40,898 bases of DNA from Rhodobiaceae bacterium (lineage in GTDB: Bacteria > Pseudomonadota > Alphaproteobacteria > Rhizobiales > JAKPQE01). Location: the NCBI GenBank assembly GCA_028278505.1, contig JANQEG010000057.1, positions 1-40,898 on the forward strand, written 5' to 3'. A program made the position numbers and the translations under genes. Under the pieces are notes generated by a model. It saw nothing but the letters and a program-made list of their open reading frames with translations, was not told the origin of the DNA and made no database searches. Each line of letters starts with the position of its first letter. Position 1 is the stretch's first letter. This document shows, one piece after another, positions 16,410 through 25,509 of this stretch.

Positions 16410-17612
16410 TCACCCCAACACCCTCAGCGCCGCCTCCAGATCCTCCGCCAAATCCTCCGCATCCTCCAGGCCAATCGATAGCCGCAGCATACCGTCGGTA
16501 ATGCCGAATTCGGCCCGGGCCTCGTCGGTCAGGCGCTGGTGGGTGGTGGTCGCGGGATGGGCGATGATGCTCTTGGCATCGCCGAGATTGTTGGAAATCT
16601 TGATCAGGCGCAGCGCGTTGCAGAGCTTGAAGGCGGCCGCCTTGCCGCCCGGCACCTCGAAGGTGATAAGCGTCGAGCCGGCGGTCATTTGCCGGGCGAT
16701 GATCTCGGCCTGGGGATGGTCGGGCCGGCCGGGATAGATCACTCGGGAGACCGCCGGATTGTCGGCGAGCAGGTCGGCGATCTTCGCCGCCGTCCGGGTC
16801 TGGCGCTCGACCCGGACCTCCAGCGTTTCCAGCGATTTCAGCAGTACCCAGGCGTTGAACGGGCTCATCGACGGGCCGGTCTGGCGCAGGAAGTTGAAGA
16901 GCACGTCCTCGATGAATTCGCGGTCCGACAGCACGATGCCGCCGAGACAGCGGCCGTGGCCGTCGATGTGCTTGGTCGCCGAATAGACGACGATATCGGC
17001 GCCGAGCGCCAGCGGCTTCTGATAGAGCGGCGTGGCAAAAACGTTGTCGACGACGAATGAGATGCCGTGGCGCCTGGCGATCTCGGCAACGGCGGCGATG
17101 TCGATCACTTCGAGCGTCGGATTGGTCGGCGTTTCCAGGAAGATGAGTTTTGTTTCGGGGCGGATCGCCTTTTCCCAGTTTTCGAGCTTGGTGCCGTCGA
17201 TCAGCGTCGAGGGCACGCCGAAGCGCGGCAAAAGCTCGGTGACGATATAGTCGCAGGAGGAAAACATCGCCCGGTGGGCGATCACGTGATCGCCGGCGGA
17301 CAACTGGCACATCAGCGCGGCGAGCACGGCGGCCATGCCGCTGGCGGTCGCGCGCGCCGCCTCGGCGCCCTCATAGAGCGCCATGCGGTCCTCGAACATC
17401 GCCACCGTCGGGTTGGAAAAGCGCGAATAGATGAAGCCGGGATCGTCGCCCTTGAAGCGCGCCTCGGCGGCCTCGGCGGTGTCATACGAAAAACCTTGAG
17501 TCAGGTAGAGCGTCTCCGACATCTCGCCATAAGGCGAGCGCGCCGTGCCGCCATGCACAAGCTCGGTCGCCGCACGCCAGCGTTTTCCGTTTCCCGTTCC
17601 GTCGTCACTCAT
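16410..17612 (-). CDS. metZ: O-succinylhomoserine sulfhydrylase
   Basis: A 400-residue Cys/Met-metabolism PLP enzyme that makes homocysteine directly from O-succinylhomoserine and sulfide in methionine synthesis. FIYSRFSNPT, the cofactor region, the aspartate in FVVDNVFATPLYQKPL and the Schiff-base lysine in VVYSATKHIDGHGR are all present. Near the end, ISNNLGDAKSIIAHPATTTH is characteristic of MetZ/MetY-type sulfhydrylases. The ATG at 17612 gives family length; earlier starts run into the terminator hairpin. Transcription is expected to be controlled by the SAM-II riboswitch and terminator lying upstream, which directly supports a methionine pathway role. Confidence 0.93.
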   Translation of the reverse strand: MSDDGTGNGKRWRAATELVHGGTARSPYGEMSETLYLTQGFSYDTAEAAEARFKGDDPGFIYSRFSNPTVAMFEDRMALYEGAEAARATASGMAAVLAALMCQLSAGDHVIAHRAMFSSCDYIVTELLPRFGVPSTLIDGTKLENWEKAIRPETKLIFLETPTNPTLEVIDIAAVAEIARRHGISFVVDNVFATPLYQKPLALGADIVVYSATKHIDGHGRCLGGIVLSDREFIEDVLFNFLRQTGPSMSPFNAWVLLKSLETLEVRVERQTRTAAKIADLLADNPAVSRVIYPGRPDHPQAEIIARQMTAGSTLITFEVPGGKAAAFKLCNALRLIKISNNLGDAKSIIAHPATTTHQRLTDEARAEFGITDGMLRLSIGLEDAEDLAEDLEAALRVLG

Positions 17613-17625
17613 CGCATCAGCCCCC

Positions 17626-17668
17626 AAAACGACAAAACCCCGGCCGGGCTGGTCGCCGCGCCGGGGTT
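17626..17668 (-). terminator. intrinsic terminator between SAM-II aptamer and metZ
   Basis: On the minus strand AACCCCGGC (17668-17660) pairs with GCCGGGGTT (17644-17636), nine base pairs, followed by TTTTGTCGTTTT (17637-17626). It sits 12 bases after the aptamer and 14 bases before the metZ ATG. This is the expected expression platform for transcriptional attenuation. Confidence 0.8.
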
Positions 17669-17679
17669 GTTGTTGCCTC

Positions 17680-17735
17680 GACCTTTTAGCGACTTGTTTT
17701 ACGTGGCTGCAAGCCGGCCGGCCCAAATCACCACG
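17680..17735 (-). ncRNA. SAM-II riboswitch aptamer
   Basis: The minus strand from 17735 reads CGTGGTGATTTGGGCCGG, then CTTGCAGCCACG, then AACAAGTCGCTAAAAGG, which matches the SAM-II consensus in all conserved blocks. The P1 helix is CGTGG (17735-17731) with CCACG (17706-17702), and the GCTAAAAGG 3' block completes the H-type pseudoknot. S-adenosylmethionine binding is known to lower expression of downstream methionine genes in alphaproteobacteria. The following terminator indicates transcriptional control. Confidence 0.95.
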
Positions 17736-17820
17736 GAGATGAGCTTTTCATAGCCTTCGCACGCCTTGGCGTCAACGTGGCGATGGGGTAGAGGAGGGCG
17801 CGAGTTTCGGGAGATCGACA

Positions 17821-18939
17821 ATGGCGGCAAGGGAAGCGGGTGAGGCGCCGATCGGCATTTTGCCGATGCAGGCGATCGCCGCACTCATCGAAGATGGCGC
17901 GATCACCACCGAAAAGCCGCCGGTGGAGGGCCAGATCCAGCCGGCGAGCCTCGATTTGCGGCTCGGGCCCGTCGCCTATCGGGTGCGGGCGAGCTTTCTG
18001 CCGGCGCCGCATCAGACGGTGACCGAACGCCTCGAGCGGCTGAAACTGCACGAAATCGACCTTAGTCGCGACGCGGTGCTCGAAACCGGCTGCGTCTATA
18101 TCGTGCCGCTCGCCGAGAGCCTGGCGCTTCCGGCGGACATTTCGGCCTCGGCCAATCCGAAGAGCTCGACCGGCCGGCTCGACCTCTTCACACGGGTGAT
18201 CGCCGACGGCAGCCCGGAATTCGATACGGTGCCGGCCGGTTATCGCGGGCCGCTCTATGCCGAGATCAGCCCGCGCACCTTCCCGGTGCTGGTGCGGGCC
18301 GGCTCGCGGCTGTCGCAGATCCGCTTCCGCCGAGGCGATACACGGCTCGACGACAATGCGCTGCGGGCCCTCAATGACCGCGAGCAACTCGTCGCCAGCG
18401 CCGCGCCGCGGATCGCCGACGGTATCGGCGTTTCGATCGATCTGGAGACGACCCGTGCGGACGGCCTTATCGGCTTCCGCGCCAAGCGCCACACCGGCCT
18501 CGTCGATGTCGATGCCAAGCAGGCCTGCGCCGTCGCCGATTATTGGGAGCCGGTGCGCTGCGACGCCGACCTTGGGCTCATCCTCGATCCCAACGAGTTC
18601 TACATCCTGGTTTCCCGCGAGGCGGTGACGGTGCCGCCCGACCACGCCGCCGAAATGGTGCCGTTCGATCCGCTGGTCGGCGAGTTCCGCGTCCACTATG
18701 CCGGCTTTTTCGATCCCGGTTTCGGCTATGCCGAGGCCGGCGGCGCCGGCGCCCGCGCCGTGCTCGAAGTGCGCAGCCACGAGGTGCCGTTCATCCTCGA
18801 ACACGGCCAGATCGTCGGCCGGCTGGTCTACGAGAAAATGGCCGAGCGCCCGCAAATGCTCTATGGCGACGATCTCGGCTCGAACTACCAGGCGCAGGGC
18901 CTGAAACTCTCCAAGCATTTCCGCGACGGCGCTTTTTAG
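17821..18939 (+). CDS. dcd: 2'-deoxycytidine 5'-triphosphate deaminase, long alphaproteobacterial form
   Basis: A 372-residue protein, about twice the length of E. coli Dcd, with two related beta-barrel halves. The N-terminal half carries GQIQPASLDLRLG and ANPKSSTGRLDLFTRVI, where SSTGR matches the nucleotide-binding and catalytic signature; the second half repeats a weaker version (GFRAKRHTGLVDV, then GRLVYEKM). It deaminates dCTP to dUTP for thymidylate synthesis. The ATG at 17821 is preceded by GGGAG. It diverges from metZ and stands alone, though the RND genes follow 93 bp later on the same strand. Confidence 0.9.
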   Translation: MAAREAGEAPIGILPMQAIAALIEDGAITTEKPPVEGQIQPASLDLRLGPVAYRVRASFLPAPHQTVTERLERLKLHEIDLSRDAVLETGCVYIVPLAESLALPADISASANPKSSTGRLDLFTRVIADGSPEFDTVPAGYRGPLYAEISPRTFPVLVRAGSRLSQIRFRRGDTRLDDNALRALNDREQLVASAAPRIADGIGVSIDLETTRADGLIGFRAKRHTGLVDVDAKQACAVADYWEPVRCDADLGLILDPNEFYILVSREAVTVPPDHAAEMVPFDPLVGEFRVHYAGFFDPGFGYAEAGGAGARAVLEVRSHEVPFILEHGQIVGRLVYEKMAERPQMLYGDDLGSNYQAQGLKLSKHFRDGAF

Positions 18940-19032
18940 CGCCGGGAGAAGTCCCGACCCTTTCATTTCGCCATTGAGGATCGATTGCAGCCCGTGCGAT
19001 ATTCCCGCCGGCGACGGCGGGAAAGGCGCAGG

Positions 19033-20160
19033 ATGATGCGGATGGGAAGTTTCGGCAAGGTTTGTTCGGTGCTGGCAGTTCTGGCCTTTGGCCTTGCCGG
19101 CTGCGGCGAGGAAGAGACGGTCACCGAAACAAAGGAAGTGATCCGCGGTCTCAAGGCCGCCCGCATATCGGCCGCAGCCGACCGTCCGGTGCGCCGCTAT
19201 CCCTCGATCATCCGCCCGGTGACCGAAACCGCGCTGTCGTTCGAGGTCAGCGGCAAGCTGAAGGCGGTTTCGCTCGAAGTCGGACAGGAGATCGCCGAGG
19301 GCGATGTCATTGCCGAGATCGATCCGCGCTCGCTGCAATTGCAGGTCGAGCAGGCCGAAGCCGCGGTCAGTGAAACCAATGCGGCGCTGGCCAATGCCAG
19401 CGTCGATTACGACCGCCAGGCGACGCTGCTGGAGCGGGGCATCGTCGCCCAGGCGGCAGTGGACCGGAGCCTGGCGACCCTGAAAAGCGCGAAGGCGCAG
19501 GCCGAACAGGCGGAAAAGAAACTGGCGCTGGCCCACGAAGACCTCGACAAGGCGGTGCTGAAATCGCCGTTTACCGGCGTGATCTCCTCGGTTTCGGTCG
19601 TGTCGTTCGGCCAGATCAGCCCGGGCCAGGAAATCGTCAAATTCTATGCCCAAGGTGCCTATGAGGCGGCGTTCAACGTGCCGGCCGCAGTCGCCGGACA
19701 GATCGCCGTCGGCGATAGGGCGGAAGTCTTCGTCAGCGCCGCGACGCCGGCGCCGCTTCCGGCAAGGATCTCGGAAATCGGATCGAGCGCCAGCCAGGTA
19801 GCGTCGTTCCCGGTGGTGGTCAAGCTCGACGATGCGGAAAACGTCAAAGCCGGAATGGCCGCCGAGGTCGCGCTCTCGCTCAGAGCAGACGGCGATGAAG
19901 GCCTGCTGGTGCCGCTCAGCGCGCTCGCCATTCGCAGCGGCGATGGCGCGGAGGAGGTCGGTGCCGCGAAAATCTACGTCTATGACGAACAAACCCGGAC
20001 GGTTGCCGTCCGCGATGTGGTGATTGCCGGCGTCCGCGAGAACCGGGCGGTGATCACAAGCGGCCTTGAAGGCGGCGAGATCGTCGCCATTGCCGGTGTG
20101 TCGTTCCTGCGCGACGGTCAGGAAGTGTCGCTGCTGCCGCTCACGCCCATAGGGGACTAG
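19033..20160 (+). CDS. RND efflux periplasmic adaptor (membrane fusion lipoprotein)
   Basis: A 375-residue adaptor linking the inner-membrane pump to an outer-membrane channel. A lipobox LAGC places the acylated cysteine at residue 24. The barrel-sandwich half motifs are LSFEVSGKLKAVSLEVGQEI and FTGVISSVSVVSFGQISPGQ, separated by a helical hairpin rich in AQAEQAEKKL. The start at 19033 has GAAAGG six bases upstream; a TTG at 18985 would give an unlikely arginine-rich leader. The pump gene follows after 9 bp. No TolC-like gene is adjacent, so the outer-membrane partner is elsewhere. Substrate unknown. Confidence 0.9.
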   Translation: MMRMGSFGKVCSVLAVLAFGLAGCGEEETVTETKEVIRGLKAARISAAADRPVRRYPSIIRPVTETALSFEVSGKLKAVSLEVGQEIAEGDVIAEIDPRSLQLQVEQAEAAVSETNAALANASVDYDRQATLLERGIVAQAAVDRSLATLKSAKAQAEQAEKKLALAHEDLDKAVLKSPFTGVISSVSVVSFGQISPGQEIVKFYAQGAYEAAFNVPAAVAGQIAVGDRAEVFVSAATPAPLPARISEIGSSASQVASFPVVVKLDDAENVKAGMAAEVALSLRADGDEGLLVPLSALAIRSGDGAEEVGAAKIYVYDEQTRTVAVRDVVIAGVRENRAVITSGLEGGEIVAIAGVSFLRDGQEVSLLPLTPIGD

Positions 20161-20169
20161 GAGACGGAT

Positions 20170-23100
20170 TTGGACGCTCTGGTTCGTCTTGCGCTCGATA
20201 AGTCCCGCCTGACCGTTCTGTTGATGATCGGCCTCGTGGTCATCGGGTCGTCGCTCTATATCGGCTTTCCCAAGCGCGAAAACCCCGAAATCACCATCCG
20301 GACCGCCACGGTCGTGGTCAATTTCGACGGCATGGTGCCGGACCGTGTCGAGCAGTTGATCGCCGAACCGGTCGAACGCAAGATCCGCGAAATCCCCGAG
20401 GTCGACGAGATCAAGAGCCTGGTGCGGACAGGTTCGCTGACCGTCCATGTCACGCTGGTGAATGCGGCCGACGACCTCGATCCCGTCTGGCAGGATCTGC
20501 GCAACCGCATGGAGGACGTCAAACGCGCGCTGCCGGACGGCACCAGGGGGCCGTTCGTCAACACCGATTATGGCGACGTCACCATCGCCTCCATCGCGAT
20601 GACGGCGGAGGGCTTCAGCTTCCGCGAGATGGAGGTCGCCGCCAAGGAATTGCAGCGCGAGCTCTATCGCGTCGACGGCGTCGCCAAGGTATCGATCTAC
20701 GGCGTCCAGGAAGAGCGCATCTGGCTGGAGTTCGACACCGAAAACCTGGCGGCGATCGGCAGTCAGTTCAACCAGCTCATCGACGATCTGCAGAAGCAGA
20801 ACATCATCCTGCCGGCGGGCACGCTGAATGCCGGGGGCACGTCGCTGCTGCTCGAAGCCAGCGGCGACTTCACATCGGTCCGCGACATCGAGAACTTGCT
20901 GACCAAGGTCGTCGGCACCGAGGACTTCGCCCGGCTGGGCGATCTGGTGCGGGTCCGCCGCGGCACCGTCTCGCCGAAAGAGAACGCGGTGACGTTCAAC
21001 GGCCGCCCGGCACTGGTCATCGGCGTCGAGATGGCCTCGGGCACCGACATCGAGGCGGTCGGCGAGCGGCTGAAGGCGGCGGTCGCCAGTTTCGAGAACG
21101 GCCTGCCGATCGGCTTCGAACTCGACTTCGCCACCTTCCAGCCGAAAGACGTGAAGCTGGCGGTCGACAACGCGGTGTCGAACGTGCTGCAGACCTTTGC
21201 CCTGGTGCTGATCGTGGTGATGGTGTTCCTCGGCCTGAAATCGGGCCTGATCATCGCCTCGATCGTGCCGTTCGCCATGCTCTTTGCGCTGGTCGGCATG
21301 GCGATCTTCGGGATCAGCCTGGAACAGATCTCGATCGCCGCCATCATCATCTCGCTCGGGCTTCTGGTCGACAACGGCGTCGTCGTCGTCGAGGACGTCG
21401 TCAGCCGCGTCGATAAGGGCGCCACCGGCAGGGAGGCGGCGATCGCGGCGGGTTCCCAGTTCGCCGTGCCGCTGATGGTGTCGTCGCTGACCACGATCTT
21501 CGCCTTCATGCCGTTCTTCCTGCTCGACGGCACCGAGGGCGAATACGCGTTTTCGCTGGGCGCCGTCGTGGCGATGACGCTGGCCGGCTCGTGGCTGTCG
21601 GCGATGTATTTCCTCCCTTTCATCAGCGCCAACGCGCTGAAACGGCGCCAACAACCGGCGCCGGCGGAAGATGTGCTCGGCAATGACGATCAGACGGCGG
21701 AATCGGAGAAGCGGGGCTGGCTTGTCCGCCTCTATGCGCCGATCGCCGCGCTCTCCGTACGCCTGCCGCTGGTCACGCTCGGCCTCTGCTACGCCGCGGT
21801 TGTCGGCGCGATCTTCCTGTTCGGCTTCGTGCGCAGCGAGATGTTCCCTTACGCGGAGCGCACGGAAGTGCTGTTCTACATGGACATGCCCAAGGGCACC
21901 AATATCGCGGCCACCGAAAGCACCGCCGCAGCGGTCTCGAAATGGCTGCTGAACGAAGACCGGAATCCGGAAATCGCCAATCACATCGCCTATGTCGGCA
22001 CCGGCGGCCCGCGCTTCTACCTGGCGCTCAACCCGGCCGACGACGCGCCGGAATCGGCGTTCTTCATCGTCAACCTCAAGGAAATCGACGATACCGCCGC
22101 GTTTGCCGAACGGGCGCACGCCTATCTGGCGCTGAACCACCCCGAGGCGAGCTTCAAGGTCAAGCGGCTGTCCATGGGCAGCGGCGCGCCCGGCGAGGTC
22201 AAGATTGAGATCACCGGCCCCGATTCCGACGGCCTGCTCGCCCGGGCGCGGCAGGTCGAGGCGCTGTTCGTCGATGTGCCGGGACTGCTGGAGAACAGCA
22301 ATGACTGGGGCGACAAGATCATCAAAATCCTGATCGACGTGAACCAGGACACCGCCCGGCGGCTGAACATCAATTCGGAATCCCTGTCGCAAATCCTGTC
22401 GGCCGAGTTCGACGGCTATACGATCTCCGAATATCGCGAAGAGGACCAGTCGGTGCCGATCGTGCTGCGGCTGGCGGAAAAGGATCGCGACAGCCTGGAA
22501 GATCTGCTCAACATTACCGTCGGCGGCGAAGGCAACACCTCGATTTCGATCGAACAGGTCGCCGAACTGCGCCCGGAACAGGAGTTCTCGCAAATCCGCC
22601 GGCTCGACCAGGTGCGGCAGATCACGGTGACGGCCAAGAGCGCGCTGTTCACGTCCAACGAACTGATCGCCCAGATCGCCCCGGGTCTTGAGGAGATCGA
22701 CCGCAAGGGCGGCTATGCGGTCGAGATCGCCGGCGAGAGCGCCGACAGCGCCGAGATCTACGGCAAGCTCGCCGCCAGCCTGCCGGTCGCCCTGCTCCTG
22801 ATGCTGGCGGCGATCATCTACCAGTTCAACTCGTTCCGCCGCATGCTGATCGTCTTCATGACCATCCCGCTGATCCTGATCGGCATTCCGATTGCGCTGA
22901 TCGTCACCGGCGAACCGCTGGCGTTTTTCGGCGTGCTCGGCATGATCAGCCTGGCCGGCATCATCATCAACAATGCCATCGTGCTGATCGACCAGATCGA
23001 TATCGAGCGACAGTACGCAGAAATCGGCGCCGCCATCACGGCAGCCGCCGAAAAGCGCCTGCGGCCGATCCTGCTGACATCGACGACGACGATCTTCGGC

Positions 23101-23247
23101 CTCATTCCGCTCTATCTTTCCGGCGGCAAGCTGTGGTCGCCGCTGGCCGCCGTGATGATCGGCGGGCTCATGGTGGCTTCGGCGCTGACGCTGATTTTCG
23201 TGCCGGCCGCCTACCGGCTGTTCTTCAAGGACAAGGCAGCGGCGTAG
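20170..23247 (+). CDS. RND family efflux transporter, inner-membrane pump
   Basis: A 1025-residue resistance-nodulation-division transporter with the usual 12 membrane segments and two large periplasmic loops. Segment 4 shows IIISLGLLVDNGVVVVEDVV, with the RND-typical aspartate pair region, and the mirrored segment near 945 reads GIIINNAIVLIDQIDIE. It is driven by proton motive force and exports drugs, metals or lipids together with the adaptor. The start is probably TTG at 20170, preceded by AGGAGA. The protein resembles the hydrophobe/amphiphile AcrB-type group rather than the CzcA metal group, but the substrate is not assigned. Confidence 0.93.
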   Translation: MDALVRLALDKSRLTVLLMIGLVVIGSSLYIGFPKRENPEITIRTATVVVNFDGMVPDRVEQLIAEPVERKIREIPEVDEIKSLVRTGSLTVHVTLVNAADDLDPVWQDLRNRMEDVKRALPDGTRGPFVNTDYGDVTIASIAMTAEGFSFREMEVAAKELQRELYRVDGVAKVSIYGVQEERIWLEFDTENLAAIGSQFNQLIDDLQKQNIILPAGTLNAGGTSLLLEASGDFTSVRDIENLLTKVVGTEDFARLGDLVRVRRGTVSPKENAVTFNGRPALVIGVEMASGTDIEAVGERLKAAVASFENGLPIGFELDFATFQPKDVKLAVDNAVSNVLQTFALVLIVVMVFLGLKSGLIIASIVPFAMLFALVGMAIFGISLEQISIAAIIISLGLLVDNGVVVVEDVVSRVDKGATGREAAIAAGSQFAVPLMVSSLTTIFAFMPFFLLDGTEGEYAFSLGAVVAMTLAGSWLSAMYFLPFISANALKRRQQPAPAEDVLGNDDQTAESEKRGWLVRLYAPIAALSVRLPLVTLGLCYAAVVGAIFLFGFVRSEMFPYAERTEVLFYMDMPKGTNIAATESTAAAVSKWLLNEDRNPEIANHIAYVGTGGPRFYLALNPADDAPESAFFIVNLKEIDDTAAFAERAHAYLALNHPEASFKVKRLSMGSGAPGEVKIEITGPDSDGLLARARQVEALFVDVPGLLENSNDWGDKIIKILIDVNQDTARRLNINSESLSQILSAEFDGYTISEYREEDQSVPIVLRLAEKDRDSLEDLLNITVGGEGNTSISIEQVAELRPEQEFSQIRRLDQVRQITVTAKSALFTSNELIAQIAPGLEEIDRKGGYAVEIAGESADSAEIYGKLAASLPVALLLMLAAIIYQFNSFRRMLIVFMTIPLILIGIPIALIVTGEPLAFFGVLGMISLAGIIINNAIVLIDQIDIERQYAEIGAAITAAAEKRLRPILLTSTTTIFGLIPLYLSGGKLWSPLAAVMIGGLMVASALTLIFVPAAYRLFFKDKAAA

Positions 23248-23250
23248 GGC

Positions 23251-23302
23251 GCGGGCGCGTGCGTCCGGCGGGCCGCCTTTCGGCCCTCGGAATCGCGCCC
23301 GC
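23251..23302. other. nested GC-rich stem-loop between pump and penicillin-binding protein genes
   Basis: GCGGGCGCG (23251-23259) pairs with CGCGCCCGC (23294-23302), nine pairs, enclosing an inner hairpin GGGCCG-ccttt-CGGCCC (23270-23286). No T-run follows, so an intrinsic terminator is not well supported; it may stabilise the pump mRNA end. Confidence 0.4.
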
Positions 23303-23397
23303 TCCGCAGCGCCCTTAACCCCCCCTTAAATCGCCTCATTTAGCGTCCAGTGCTGGGACAGCGATTGGGTGTCATCAAGCGTACGGGGTCCATCTTC

Positions 23398-25509
23398 ATG
23401 AGCCGAAAACGGGCCGATCACGGCAGCCTCGACGTCAGGCCGGATCCGCGCGACCGGCCGGGCGCCAAGGCGCCGCGCAAGCGCCGCGGCAATGGCAAGT
23501 CCGGCGGCCGCAGCAAGCCGCGGCGTAAGTCGGCGGCCGCAGCGCGACGGCCGCGCGGGCTTCTGCGCCGCAGCCTTTATTGGGGCAGCGTCGCCTCCGT
23601 CTGGGTGACGATCGCAGTTATCGGCCTCTTTGCCTATTATGCCGCCTTTCTGCCGCCGACATCGGAATGGAAGGTGCCGGACCGGCCGCCCAATGTGGAA
23701 ATCCGCGCCGCCGACGGCAAGCTCCTGGCCAATCGCGGCGACACCGGCGGCGAGGCGGTGCGGCTCGAACATCTGCCCGCCTATCTGCCGCAGGCGGTGA
23801 TCTCGATCGAAGACCGCCGCTTCGAATCGCATTTCGGCATGGACCCGATCGGGCTCGCCCGCGCCATGACCTCCAATGTGATCGCCGGCCGGCTGGTGCA
23901 GGGCGGCTCGACCCTGACCCAGCAACTCGCGAAAAACCTTTTCCTCAAGCCCGAGCGGACGCTGAAGCGGAAAATCCAGGAGGTCGTGCTGGCGTTCTGG
24001 CTGGAGGCCGAATACTCCAAGGCCGAAATCCTGGAGATGTATCTGAACCGGGTCTATCTCGGTTCGGGCGCCTATGGCGTCGACGCCGCCGCGCGGCGCT
24101 ATTTCGGCAAGCCGGCGCAGAACGTGACGCTGGCCGAAGCCGCGGTGCTGGCCGGCTTGCTGAAGGCGCCGTCGCGCTATTCGCCCAGAGCCGATCCGGC
24201 GCGCGCCGAAGGACGCGCCAAACTGGTGCTCGCGGCCATGGCCGAGGAGGGCTACATCACCGCCGATGAGGCGCGCATCGCCGAGGCCCATCCGGCCCGC
24301 ACCAAGGCGCGTTATGTGGACGGCAGCGAAAACTACGTCGCCGACTGGGTGATGGAAGTGCTGCCGGGCTTTGTCGGTGCCGTCGACGAGGACATCGTCG
24401 TCGAAACCACCATCGACCCGGACCTGCAGCGGGCCGGCGAGACGGCGCTGTCGGAAGCGCTGGCCGAAGGCGGCGCCAAACGCAACGTCGATCAGGGCGC
24501 GCTGGTGGCCCTCGACGGCAACGGCGCCGTCAAGGCGCTGGTCGGCGGGCGGTCCTATGCGGCGAGCCAGTTCAACCGCGCCGTCCACGCCCGGCGCCAG
24601 CCCGGCTCGGCGTTCAAGCCGTTCGTCTATCTCGCCGCGCTCGAGCGCGGGCTGAAGCCGTCGACGGTGCGCGTCGACGAACCGGTTTCGATCCGCGGCT
24701 GGCGGCCGCAGAACTATGCCAAGAAATATCACGGCCCCGTCACCCTGAAGACGGCGCTGGCGCTGTCGCTCAACACGGTGGCGGCGCGGGTCGCCGCCGA
24801 AGTCGGCCCGAAAGCGGTCGTCGGGGTGGCGCAGCGGCTCGGCATCGACTCGCCGCTTGCCGCCAATCCCTCGATCGCGCTCGGCACTTCCGAGGTCAGT
24901 CCGATCGAACTGACGGCGGCCTATGTGCCGTTCTCCAATGGCGGCTACGGCGTCTTCCCGCATGTGATCGAGCGTATCCGGAGCGCCGACGGACGCGTGC
25001 TCTACGACCGCTCGGGCTCCGGCCTAGGCCGCGTCATCGGAGCGAGCCAGGTGGCGATGATGAACGCCATGATGACGGAGACGCTCACTACCGGCACCGG
25101 ACGGCGGGCCGAAATCGCCGGCTGGCAGGCGGCCGGCAAGACCGGCACCAGCCAGGAGTTCCGCGACGCCTGGTTCGTCGGCTACACCGCCCGCCTGACC
25201 GCGACGGTCTGGTTCGGCAATGACGACAACAGCCCGACCAAGCGCGTCACCGGCGGCGCGCTGCCGGCGCGGACCTGGAGCCGGTTCATGACCGAGGCCC
25301 ATCGCGGCGTGCCGGTCGCGGCCCTGCCGGGCGCCGGCATCTTTGTTGCGGCCGACGACGGCGAAGGCGACAAGCCGGTCCGGCGTCCTCTCAACACGTC
25401 GAAGCGCGACGCCGGCAACACTGCAAGCGTGCGCCAGCGCGGCGACAATGGCTGGATCATGCCCGAGGAAAACACCGGCAATCTGCTGAAGCGCCTGTTC
25501 GGCGGCTGA
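23398..25509 (+). CDS. class A penicillin-binding protein (PBP1A family)
   Basis: A bifunctional peptidoglycan synthase of 703 residues. A basic cytoplasmic tail (1-58) precedes one membrane segment (about 59-81). The GT51 domain follows, with catalytic Glu138 in ISIEDRRFESHFG and GGSTLTQQLAKNLFL. The transpeptidase has Ser404-xx-Lys407 (SAFK), Ser457-x-Asn459 (SLN) and Lys581-Thr-Gly (KTG). It polymerises and cross-links glycan strands in the periplasm. It is shorter than 800-residue MrcA proteins and lacks their OB insert. The ATG at 23398 is chosen over a GTG at 23350. Confidence 0.95.
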   Translation: MSRKRADHGSLDVRPDPRDRPGAKAPRKRRGNGKSGGRSKPRRKSAAAARRPRGLLRRSLYWGSVASVWVTIAVIGLFAYYAAFLPPTSEWKVPDRPPNVEIRAADGKLLANRGDTGGEAVRLEHLPAYLPQAVISIEDRRFESHFGMDPIGLARAMTSNVIAGRLVQGGSTLTQQLAKNLFLKPERTLKRKIQEVVLAFWLEAEYSKAEILEMYLNRVYLGSGAYGVDAAARRYFGKPAQNVTLAEAAVLAGLLKAPSRYSPRADPARAEGRAKLVLAAMAEEGYITADEARIAEAHPARTKARYVDGSENYVADWVMEVLPGFVGAVDEDIVVETTIDPDLQRAGETALSEALAEGGAKRNVDQGALVALDGNGAVKALVGGRSYAASQFNRAVHARRQPGSAFKPFVYLAALERGLKPSTVRVDEPVSIRGWRPQNYAKKYHGPVTLKTALALSLNTVAARVAAEVGPKAVVGVAQRLGIDSPLAANPSIALGTSEVSPIELTAAYVPFSNGGYGVFPHVIERIRSADGRVLYDRSGSGLGRVIGASQVAMMNAMMTETLTTGTGRRAEIAGWQAAGKTGTSQEFRDAWFVGYTARLTATVWFGNDDNSPTKRVTGGALPARTWSRFMTEAHRGVPVAALPGAGIFVAADDGEGDKPVRRPLNTSKRDAGNTASVRQRGDNGWIMPEENTGNLLKRLFGG

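Noticed and set aside
17728-22593. Very long open frame (1621 codons) on the minus strand opposite dcd and the RND genes
   Set aside because: It is the antisense shadow of three well-supported plus-strand genes in GC-rich DNA; its translation is low-complexity, rich in Arg, Asp, His and Ala, with no recognisable domain.
23251-23302. Intrinsic terminator after the RND pump
   Set aside because: The stem is strong but there is no T-run after it on either strand.
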